Positions 36,912-44,309 of a stretch of 64,000 nt of DNA are shown in pieces; the stretch's first letter is position 1; every line of letters starts with the position of its first letter. The stretch spans positions 744,001-808,000 of the forward strand of contig NZ_CP054038.1 in the NCBI RefSeq assembly GCF_013282805.1, in the 5' to 3' direction. The stretch is from Microbacterium hominis (lineage in GTDB: Bacteria; Actinomycetota; Actinomycetes; Actinomycetales; Microbacteriaceae). The position numbers and the translations under genes are program-made. The notes under the pieces are model-generated. The model had not been told where the DNA came from. It saw only the letters and a list, made by a program, of their open reading frames with translations, and searched no databases.

Positions 36912-37207
36912 GCCGCAGCACGCGGAGTTTGTCGATGAGATAAGTGCGGAAGCTGGTGATGCCGCCGGTGGCAACGTCCAGCGGCAACACCTTGTGTGGG
37001 CGACCAGCCCAGCGCCGGAAGGGGCGAGCCTTTCCTGGGTGGCAAACGGGGCGCCAGGTGTGTGCGTCTGCGAGGCCCAGATAGCGGTAACGTTATCAAG
37101 AGGCTGGCACGCAACGACGTCTCGAGTCCCGCGCCATGTGGCGGGACCCGATCGGCGGCCCGATAGCATTCACGGGCGTCAACCGCCTCGCGGGAGAGGG
37201 ATTCGCT
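36912..37207. other. Gap of 296 bp before lacI with a possible coding remnant
   Basis: No intact gene. One minus-strand frame over about 36920-37085 reads without stops (a segment such as HKVLPLDVATGGITSFRTYL), but it has no start or family I know. The stretch is less G+C-rich than its surroundings. It holds the lacI operator near its right end and marks the left edge of the carbohydrate island. Confidence 0.3.
37086..37097 (+). promoter_or_regulatory. LacI operator O1 before lacI
   Basis: GGTAACGTTATC matches the core of the other operators of this locus. It sits 110 bp before the lacI start, consistent with autoregulation. Within it, TAACGT could be a -10 box. Confidence 0.6.
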
Positions 37208-38251
37208 ATGGCCGACACTGCTGGGACAGGTAAGAAGCCAACAGTCAAGGAGGTCGCGCGCCACGCCGGCGTGAGTCCGATGACCGTGTCGCGCACCCTC
37301 GCCGGCGGCGCGAACGTTCGACCGGATGTGCAGGAGAAGGTGCACGCCGCGGTGCGAGAGCTCGGCTACCACCGCAATGAGAACGCGCGCAGCCTGCGGC
37401 CCGGCCAGTCGAGCGGCCTCATCGGCGTCGCGATCACGAATCTCGGCAACCCGTACTACGGGAACTTCGCGCTCGGGGTGGAGGAAGTCGTCGCCGAGAC
37501 GGGACGCCGCATCATCCTCGGCAACACGGGCGGCGAGTCGGCGCGGGAACGTCAGCTCGTCGCCGACCTCAAGGGTCGCCAGGTCGAGGGGCTCATCCTC
37601 GTTCCCGCTGGCGGCTCCACTGACCATCTGCTGCCGGAGCGGCTCGGCGACATGCCACTGGTGCTCGCCTCCCGCCGCATCTATGGACTCGACGTCGACG
37701 TTGTGCTGCTCGACGACGTCGGCGGTGCGTACCGGGGCACCCTCGCGCTCCTCGACTCCGGTCACACCCGCATCGGATACCTAGGGAATGTCGGATCAGC
37801 CTTCACGGGCGGACGCCGGTACGAAGGCTACGCCCGCGCGCTGTCCGAGCGCGGCATCGCGCTCGATCCCGAACTGGTCGTACGGGAGCACCAGGATGCT
37901 GCGTCCGCATCCGCCGGCGAGGCGACCAGGCGGCTCCTCGACCTCGACTCGCCGCCCACCGCGATCTTCAGCGCGAACAACCGGAACAGCATCGGAGCGC
38001 TCCGCGAGATCGGTCGACGACTTCGCGAGGGCGCGGTCGCTGCCGAGATGCCCGAGATCGTCAGCTTCGATGACTTCGAGCTTGCCGAGGTCATGCCCGT
38101 GCCGGTGACCATCGTCGACCATGACGCACGACAGCTCGGTCGGGAGGCTGCCCGACTGCTGCTCTCGAGGCTCGAGAAGAGCGAGCGCGCACAGGGCCCG
38201 TCGAGGCTCGTCGAGATGCCGGTCCGCCTCGGAGCTGCCGTACACACGTGA
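37208..38251 (+). CDS. LacI-family repressor of the carbohydrate island
   Basis: The 347-aa protein has a LacI HTH at residues 10-60 (PTVKEVARHAGVSPMTVSRTLAGG, with the hinge helix at NENARSLRPG) and a periplasmic-binding-protein-like effector domain (GLIGVAITNLGNPYYGNFALGVEEV). The effector is probably a sugar or sugar acid taken up by the locus. Five operators of one type lie at 37086, 38292, 41230, 49886 and 49904, which defines its likely regulon. Start ATG 37208 after GGGAGAGGG; the frame is open 24 codons further up but without homology. Confidence 0.92.
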   Translation: MADTAGTGKKPTVKEVARHAGVSPMTVSRTLAGGANVRPDVQEKVHAAVRELGYHRNENARSLRPGQSSGLIGVAITNLGNPYYGNFALGVEEVVAETGRRIILGNTGGESARERQLVADLKGRQVEGLILVPAGGSTDHLLPERLGDMPLVLASRRIYGLDVDVVLLDDVGGAYRGTLALLDSGHTRIGYLGNVGSAFTGGRRYEGYARALSERGIALDPELVVREHQDAASASAGEATRRLLDLDSPPTAIFSANNRNSIGALREIGRRLREGAVAAEMPEIVSFDDFELAEVMPVPVTIVDHDARQLGREAARLLLSRLEKSERAQGPSRLVEMPVRLGAAVHT

Positions 38252-38266
38252 TTGCCCACCTGGGCG

Positions 38267-38305
38267 TTGCGGTCGTCGAGACTCTGGAGTATGGTAACGT
38301 TACCA
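38267..38305 (+). promoter_or_regulatory. Promoter with overlapping LacI operator O2 (ROK-PMI genes)
   Basis: TTGCGG (38267-38272), a 17-bp spacer and TATGGT (38290-38295) form a promoter. The perfect palindrome TGGTAACGTTACCA (38292-38305) overlaps the -10, so a bound LacI protein would block initiation. Confidence 0.7.
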
Positions 38306-38339
38306 AAACAGGATCCGCGACGAGTGGGAAGGGCAGGCC

Positions 38340-39287
38340 ATGCGCATCGCTGCGATCGACTTCGGAGGCACAGCCGTCAAGCTCGGCGTGTTCGAGTCGC
38401 GTCGCATGGTCGCCGCGGAGGAAGCTCCGATCGTCGGCGGCCGCGTCGACCTCGAGGCAGTGGCTCGCCGCCTTGATGTGCTGCTGGAGGGCCACCGACC
38501 GGATTTCGCCGGAATCGCCGTGCCTGGGATCATCGACCCGACGGGCACCAGACTGCTCGCGGCGCACGGGAAATACGGCGATCTGCACGATGTCGACCTG
38601 TCCGCGTGGTCGGTCGAGCAGTTCGGCTGCGGCGCTGCGGTGGAGAACGACGCCCGTGCGGCACTCATCGGAGAAGTCGCCGACGGCAGTGCTCGGGGGG
38701 CGAGGGATGCTGCCCTCATCGTCCTCGGAACGGGGATAGGCACCGCGGCTGTTGTCGACGGACGCGTCGTGCGCGGAAGTCACGGGCACGGAGGAATCCT
38801 GGGCGGTCATGTCACCGTCGACGTATCGGGACCGCGATGCGCGTGCGGGAACATCGGATGCGCCGAGGCGATCGCGAGCACGTGGGCGCTGAGCGCCGAT
38901 GCCAAGGCCGGTCGTCTTGCTTTGGGTCCGGTGCTGTCGGAGCGCTTGTCCGTTGCCGGGTCGATCGGCATCCGCGACCTCATCGAGACGCGAGAGGAGC
39001 CAGAGTCGGCATCCCTGCTCGACAGGTACATCGCTGTCTGGGCGGCCGCCGTCGTCACGCACTGCCACGCGTTCGATCCCGAGGTCATCGTCGTCACCGG
39101 CGGCGTGATGCGCTCGGCGGGCGTGATCCTCCCCGCACTTCGCGGGATCGTGCACCAGAACCTCTGGTCCTCCTCGTACCGACCACGTTTCGTCGTACCC
39201 GAGGCCCCCTCCACGTCGGTTCTCCGCGGTATCGCCGCACTGGCCGCCGACATGGATTCCGATAACACCAACGAAGGACGGCAATGA
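38340..39287 (+). CDS. ROK-family sugar kinase
   Basis: A 315-aa ASKHA-fold kinase without the N-terminal HTH of ROK repressors. The ATP phosphate loop is in IDFGGTAVKLG (residues 6-16), the substrate block contains ENDARAALIGE near 103-113 with the catalytic Asp, and LGTGIGTAAV near 130. The zinc motif CACGNIGC follows a His near 153. It should phosphorylate a hexose such as mannose, glucose, fructose or allose; the isomerase in the next gene, overlapping by 4 bp, favours mannose or a related sugar. Confidence 0.88.
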   Translation: MRIAAIDFGGTAVKLGVFESRRMVAAEEAPIVGGRVDLEAVARRLDVLLEGHRPDFAGIAVPGIIDPTGTRLLAAHGKYGDLHDVDLSAWSVEQFGCGAAVENDARAALIGEVADGSARGARDAALIVLGTGIGTAAVVDGRVVRGSHGHGGILGGHVTVDVSGPRCACGNIGCAEAIASTWALSADAKAGRLALGPVLSERLSVAGSIGIRDLIETREEPESASLLDRYIAVWAAAVVTHCHAFDPEVIVVTGGVMRSAGVILPALRGIVHQNLWSSSYRPRFVVPEAPSTSVLRGIAALAADMDSDNTNEGRQ

Positions 39288-41101
39288 CAACTGTCGACTC
39301 GCGGGGCGTCTCGCTCGACGATTACGTGCTCGACGATCGGAGCAGCTACGTGAAGCTGCCGACCGTCCCGCTGCCCGAGGGAAGCCGCATCCTGGTCGGT
39401 GACGACGCGTGGCGCGCGGCGATGGAGATCGCCTCGGCGCGTACGGCGAATCCCGTTGTCGCCGTCGACGTGTACCCGGGTGCCGACGTTGTCGGGATCA
39501 TCGAGCGGATCCGCGCCGCGATCCCCGAGGTGGAGGTCATCGACATCGAAGAGGCTGCGGCCGCAGCCCCGGAAGAGATCCAGACGCTCATCGACCGGAA
39601 TCTGACCGACGACCGGGTGTTCGGCGTCATGAGCCACTTCACGATCGACGAGTTCTACGACGCCGGTCGCCTCGCTGCGCTTCGCGAGCGCGTCGACGCC
39701 CGCACCGCACCAACCGTGGTCGTGGGATGGGGCGCCGACCTCGCTGCCGGTCGGGCCGCCGATGCTCTCGTCCTCGTGGATATGGCGCGGTGGGAGATCC
39801 AGCAGCGCCAGCGGGCCGGCGCATCGAACTGGCGCGCCGGAAACGGCGACCTGGACGTGCTCCGAAAGTACAAGCGCGGGTTCTTCGTCGAGTGGCGGAC
39901 GGCGGACCGGCACAAGCGCACGCTCTTCGACCGCATCGACCTCGTCGTCGACGGGAACACGGACCTCGAGGGCGCAGGTGCCGTGCGCGGCGATGATTTC
40001 CGCGCCGCCCTCGCAGCAGCGACAGCCGCTCCGCTACGGGTGGTCCCGTTCTTCGACCCAGGTGTGTGGGGCGGCCAGTGGATGAAATCGACGCTTGATC
40101 TCGACCCGACCGCCCATAACTATGCCTGGTGCTTCGATTGCGTGCCCGAGGAGAACTCGCTCCTGCTCGAGGCCGACGGACGCGTGGTGGAAATTCCTGC
40201 GATGGACCTTGTGCTGAGCCAGCCGCGCGCGCTGCTGGGCGAGCGCACGTTCGCGCGGTTCGGGGCGGAGTTCCCCATCCGCTTCGACTTCCTCGACACG
40301 ATGGGTGGCGGCAACCTTTCGCTGCAGGTGCACCCGCTCACGGAGTACATCCGCGACACGTTCGGCATGGCCTATACGCAGGACGAGAGCTACTACATGC
40401 TCGACGCCGAGGATGACGCCGTCGTCTACCTCGGCGTGAAGACCGGCGTCGATCCGCAGGAGATGCTGGAAGCGCTGCGTGCCGCCACGGACGGCGAGCA
40501 TCCGTTCGATGCGGAGAAGTACGTCAACACGTACCCCGCGCGCAAGCACGACCACTTCGCGATCCCCGCGGGCACGGTGCACTGCTCCGGGGCCAACTCG
40601 ATGGTGCTCGAGATCTCGGCGACGCCGTACATCTTCACCTTCAAGCTCTGGGACTGGGGTCGCGTCGGTCTCGACGGCGTCCCGCGCCCCGTGCACATCG
40701 ATCACGGTGCGAAGAACATCCAGTGGGATCGAGACACCGAGTGGGTCGACCGCAACCTCGTCGGCCAGGTCGAGGAGTTGCACCGCGAGCCGGGTCTCGT
40801 GGAAGAGCGCACCGGCCTGCACGACCTCGAGTTCATCGAGGTCCGCCGTCACTGGTTCGACGAGGAGGCGGCCCACGACACCGAGGGCACGGTCAACGTG
40901 CTCAACCTGGTGGAAGGCGACGAAGTCGAGGTCGTCAGCCCAACCAACGCATTCGCGCCGTACACCGTCCACTACGCCGAGACGTTCATCGTCCCGGCGG
41001 CAGTCGGGCCCTACATCATCCGCCGTACGCCGAACTCCCGCAGCGATCGCTTCGGAACCGTGAAGGCCTACGTGCGGGGAACCAGGTCGAGTGACGCCTG
41101 A
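39284..41101 (+). CDS. Large class I mannose-6-phosphate isomerase-type protein with extra N-terminal domain
   Basis: The 605-aa protein has two parts. Residues 270-600 are a cupin-type phosphomannose isomerase: FFDPGVWGGQWM near 262, GGNLSLQVHPLTEYI near 345 (zinc ligands Gln and His), HDHFAIPAGTVHCSG near 424, and Leu-Trp-Asp-Trp-Gly-Arg. Residues 1-230 resemble a kinase-like P-loop domain in which the Walker A site is replaced by VDVYPGADV (about 63-71); FFVEWRTADRHKR near 205 is a second block. Ordinary ManA is about 390 aa. Conversion of mannose-6-P to fructose-6-P is likely; the first domain's role is unknown. Overlaps the ROK gene (ATGA). Confidence 0.82.
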   Translation: MTTVDSRGVSLDDYVLDDRSSYVKLPTVPLPEGSRILVGDDAWRAAMEIASARTANPVVAVDVYPGADVVGIIERIRAAIPEVEVIDIEEAAAAAPEEIQTLIDRNLTDDRVFGVMSHFTIDEFYDAGRLAALRERVDARTAPTVVVGWGADLAAGRAADALVLVDMARWEIQQRQRAGASNWRAGNGDLDVLRKYKRGFFVEWRTADRHKRTLFDRIDLVVDGNTDLEGAGAVRGDDFRAALAAATAAPLRVVPFFDPGVWGGQWMKSTLDLDPTAHNYAWCFDCVPEENSLLLEADGRVVEIPAMDLVLSQPRALLGERTFARFGAEFPIRFDFLDTMGGGNLSLQVHPLTEYIRDTFGMAYTQDESYYMLDAEDDAVVYLGVKTGVDPQEMLEALRAATDGEHPFDAEKYVNTYPARKHDHFAIPAGTVHCSGANSMVLEISATPYIFTFKLWDWGRVGLDGVPRPVHIDHGAKNIQWDRDTEWVDRNLVGQVEELHREPGLVEERTGLHDLEFIEVRRHWFDEEAAHDTEGTVNVLNLVEGDEVEVVSPTNAFAPYTVHYAETFIVPAAVGPYIIRRTPNSRSDRFGTVKAYVRGTRSSDA

Positions 41102-41210
41102 GCGTCGGCGGCCCTGAACAACTGAACACGCACGCCACAACTCAACACGTAAGCACAGCAATGCGGCATCCGCCGCAGCCAGCCGCCGACCTTGCGCCGA
41201 CTCACTCGAG

Positions 41211-41245
41211 TTGATAGCTTGGTCAGGGGTTGGTAACGATACCAA
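41211..41245 (+). promoter_or_regulatory. Promoter with overlapping LacI operator O3 (ABC importer operon)
   Basis: TTGATA (41211-41216), a 17-bp spacer and TAACGA (41234-41239) form a promoter. The operator TTGGTAACGATACCAA (41230-41245; one mismatch from a perfect palindrome) covers the -10. AAGGGAG before GTG 41265 is the ribosome site. Confidence 0.75.
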
Positions 41246-41264
41246 CAAGGACAAGGGAGTTCCA

Positions 41265-42536
41265 GTGAAGTCACGACGCATGATCGGGGCGGGCATCGCA
41301 ACCCTCGCCGCAGCCACGATGCTGCTCGCGGGCTGCTCGGCCGGAAACGGCGGCGACGAGGCCGTCGCCACGACCGGCACGCTCGATTTCTACACCGACA
41401 AGGCCGCCTGGGAACCGAACTTCGACGAGCTCAACGCTGCGAGCGAGGAAGACGTCGATATCACCCTCAACACGACCGGCTACTCGGATGCCGCGCAGTA
41501 CGACGCGTTCATCAAGCAGTCGTTCCGCACGCAGAAGAGCCCTGGGCTCTTCACGTGGCACACCGGTGACTCGCTGAAGCAGATCGTCGATGAGGGGCTC
41601 GTCGCAGAGACGACCGACCTCTGGACGAAGGCCGTCGACGAGGGCTGGGCGACGGAGGACCTGCGCAAGGAGTACACGTTCGACGGCAAGCAGTACTGCG
41701 TGCCGATGAACATCGCCTACTGGGTGATGTACTACAACAAGAACATCTTCGACGAGCAGGGCATCGACGAGCCGACCACGTGGGAAGAGCTCGACGAGGC
41801 GGCGACCACGCTCAAGGCGGCCGGGATCACCCCGTACTACCAGACGAGCATCCTGTTCACGTTCCAGTGGTTCCAGCAGCTTGTCGCGGGCACCGACCCC
41901 GACCTCTACCGCGGTCTGTCGACGGGCGACGTCAAGTACACCGACCCCGAGATCGTCGACATCATGAACATCTGGCTCGACCAGCACGAGAAGGGCTGGT
42001 TCAGCGACGCGGGGAGCACGATCGACCCGGCCGTGGGCCTGAAGGAGGGCGAGTTCGCGATGATGAACTTCGGCTCCTTCTTCAACGGCTCGCTCGACGG
42101 AGCGGGAATGGTGTCGGGCGAGGACTACGACATGTTCGTCATCCCCGCAGTCGACCCCGGCCTCGACAAGACGCCGGTCGCTGTGGAGACGGGCCCGCTG
42201 TGCGTCGCCGAGAACTCGCCGCAGAAGGATCTCGGAATGGCGTACTCGGAGTGGTGGATCTCGCCCGAGGCACAGACCGCGTGGAACGCTGCTCGCGGCG
42301 ATGTCGCGTTCAACCCGCTCGCCACCGTGAACGACCCGATGCTGTCCGACCTCGGCACGACCGTCGCCGACGGCAGCCATGAACTCGTCACGCGCTACTT
42401 CGAGGCCACGCCCACGCCGATCCTCACGGTCGCGCTCGAGCAGTTCGGTGCGTTCAATGCCAACCCCGGCGACCCCATGCCGTTCCTCGAGGCCATCCAG
42501 GCCGAGGCGGACAGCTACTGGGCCGACCAGGAGTAA
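41265..42536 (+). CDS. ABC sugar-importer substrate-binding lipoprotein
   Basis: The 423-aa protein has a signal peptide and lipobox Leu-Ala-Gly-Cys near residue 24, so it is anchored outside the membrane. The fold is of the extracellular family 1 (maltose-binding type) with YWVMYYNKNIFDEQGIDEPTTWEELDEAATTLKAAGI near residues 150-190. Aromatic residues (Phe-Gln-Trp-Phe, Trp-Trp, Tyr-Tyr) suit stacking on an oligosaccharide. First gene of a run of five genes. GTG 41265 is supported by the ribosome site and by the operator-promoter just upstream. Confidence 0.9.
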   Translation: MKSRRMIGAGIATLAAATMLLAGCSAGNGGDEAVATTGTLDFYTDKAAWEPNFDELNAASEEDVDITLNTTGYSDAAQYDAFIKQSFRTQKSPGLFTWHTGDSLKQIVDEGLVAETTDLWTKAVDEGWATEDLRKEYTFDGKQYCVPMNIAYWVMYYNKNIFDEQGIDEPTTWEELDEAATTLKAAGITPYYQTSILFTFQWFQQLVAGTDPDLYRGLSTGDVKYTDPEIVDIMNIWLDQHEKGWFSDAGSTIDPAVGLKEGEFAMMNFGSFFNGSLDGAGMVSGEDYDMFVIPAVDPGLDKTPVAVETGPLCVAENSPQKDLGMAYSEWWISPEAQTAWNAARGDVAFNPLATVNDPMLSDLGTTVADGSHELVTRYFEATPTPILTVALEQFGAFNANPGDPMPFLEAIQAEADSYWADQE

Positions 42537-42541
42537 ACCGC

Positions 42542-43483
42542 ATGGCCGTCCTTCAGACACCTGAGCAGGAGCGGACGGCCCGGGTCTCCCCCCGGAGCTC
42601 GGGCCGGCCCTCCCGCCGGAGGACGCCGTATCAGGGTTCCGCCCGGGGCTTCATCGCCCCGGGCGTGTTCCTGGTCGCCGTCCTCCTCTACCTGCCGCTG
42701 CTGTGGACGACGTTCCTCAGCTTCACCGAGTACAACGGGCTGGGCGAGCCCGAGTGGGTCGGGATCGACAACTACGTCGAGATGTTCGAGGATCCGGCGT
42801 TCGTCGGTTCCCTGATGAACACCTTGTTGTGGGTGGTCGGGACCCTCCTGATCCCGGTGGGCGTAGGTCTCATGATCGCGCTGCTCACGTGGAATCTGCC
42901 CGGCGGCGTGTGGCTCCGGCTGCCGTTCCTCATTCCCTACGCGGTCTCCGGCATCGGAGTCGGTGTCGTCTGGTCGTTCATCCTCAGCGCCAACGGCGCG
43001 CTCGATCAGGCTCTCGAGGTGTTCGGGATCACAGACCCGCCGCGCTGGCTGGTGGATGCTCCGCTGAACACGATCGTGATGATCCTCGCCGCATCGTGGC
43101 AGGGGGTCGGTGTCAATGCACTTCTGTTCACGATCGGGCTCCAGTCCATCCCCAAGGAGCCGCTCGAAGCCGCACGCGTCGATGGCGCCACCGGACTCCG
43201 GCTCTTCGGCAGCATCCTCTGGCCGATGCTGCGCCCCCTCACCGCTGTCGTCGTCGGTCTCTCGATCGTCGCGAGCCTCAAGACGTTCGACATCGTCCTG
43301 TCCATGACCCGTGGCGGGCCGGGCCGTGCATCCGAGACGCTCGCGCTCACGATGTACCGCGAGACCTTCGTCAACAGCGACTACGGGCTCGGATCCGCGA
43401 TCGCCGTGTTCCTGTCGGTCGTCACGCTGGTCGCCTCGGTGCTGTATCTCCGTCAGCAGCTCTCCCAGAAGCACGAGATGTGA
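42542..43483 (+). CDS. ABC sugar-importer permease (MalF type)
   Basis: A 313-aa protein with six membrane helices. The EAA loop, which contacts the ATPase, is EAARVDGATGLRLFGSILWPMLRP near residues 215-238. A basic Ser/Arg-rich cytoplasmic tail precedes helix 1. It pairs with the next gene to form the translocation channel for the sugar caught by the binding protein. It begins 5 bp after the binding-protein gene. No ATPase gene is present in the locus. Confidence 0.9.
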   Translation: MAVLQTPEQERTARVSPRSSGRPSRRRTPYQGSARGFIAPGVFLVAVLLYLPLLWTTFLSFTEYNGLGEPEWVGIDNYVEMFEDPAFVGSLMNTLLWVVGTLLIPVGVGLMIALLTWNLPGGVWLRLPFLIPYAVSGIGVGVVWSFILSANGALDQALEVFGITDPPRWLVDAPLNTIVMILAASWQGVGVNALLFTIGLQSIPKEPLEAARVDGATGLRLFGSILWPMLRPLTAVVVGLSIVASLKTFDIVLSMTRGGPGRASETLALTMYRETFVNSDYGLGSAIAVFLSVVTLVASVLYLRQQLSQKHEM

Positions 43484-43485
43484 AC

Positions 43486-44298
43486 ATGTCCAGAATCATC
43501 CGCACTACGGTCCTCATCGTCCTGGGCCTGTTCTGGCTCCTTCCGATCTATCTTCTCGTCGTCAACGCGAGCAAGGCTCCGACCGAGTTCGTCTCGGGCG
43601 AGGCGTGGATTCCCAACGGCTTCGCCCTCTTCCCGAACATCCTCGACGCACTGCAGCTCTCCGGACTTGCGGACAGCGTGGTCAGCACGATCATCTACGC
43701 CGTCGTGTCGCCCATCATCGCGGTCGTCGTCGGAGCGGCCGCCGGCTACGCGATCGTGGCGCTGCGCCTCAAGCGCGGATTCATGTGGTTCGTCATCATC
43801 TTCGGCGGAACGATCTTCCCGCTTCAGATGATCCTGCTCCCGTTGTTCGACGCGTACTCGCGCGTGGGACTGTACGACACACAAGTCGGCATGATCATCG
43901 TGTACACAGCGATCTCGATCCCGTTCTCCGCCTTCGTCATGCGCAACTTCTTCACCGGTGTCGCGTACAACGTGTTCGAGGCGTCGGTGCTGGACGGGGC
44001 GTCGACGTGGCGGACTTTCACGAGGATCTATCTCCCGATGGCCTCGAGCGCTCTGGTGGCTGTCTTCATCCTCCAGGCGACGTTCATCTGGAACGATCTG
44101 CTGCTGGGACTCACGCTCACGCAGTCTGACGAGGTCCGACCGATCGTGACAGCGCTGGCCGGCATGCAGAGCACATACGGGGGCGCGCAGATCTCGACCG
44201 TCCTCGCAGCAGCCGTGCTGGTGTCCCTGCCGACGGTCATCCTGTTCCTGTTCACGCAGAAGTTCTTCGCCCGCGGTCTCGCGCTCGGGCAGTACTAG
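43486..44298 (+). CDS. ABC sugar-importer permease (MalG type)
   Basis: The 270-aa partner permease with six helices and the EAA loop EASVLDGASTWRTFTRIYLPMASS near residues 164-187. The C-terminus (FLFTQKFFARGLALGQY) is typical of MalG-like sugar permeases and fits the shared ATPase. The channel presumably works with a multi-use ATPase (MsiK type) encoded elsewhere. ATG 43486 lies 2 bp after the previous stop. Confidence 0.9.
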   Translation: MSRIIRTTVLIVLGLFWLLPIYLLVVNASKAPTEFVSGEAWIPNGFALFPNILDALQLSGLADSVVSTIIYAVVSPIIAVVVGAAAGYAIVALRLKRGFMWFVIIFGGTIFPLQMILLPLFDAYSRVGLYDTQVGMIIVYTAISIPFSAFVMRNFFTGVAYNVFEASVLDGASTWRTFTRIYLPMASSALVAVFILQATFIWNDLLLGLTLTQSDEVRPIVTALAGMQSTYGGAQISTVLAAAVLVSLPTVILFLFTQKFFARGLALGQY

Positions 44299-44309
44299 GA
44301 GTCATCACG

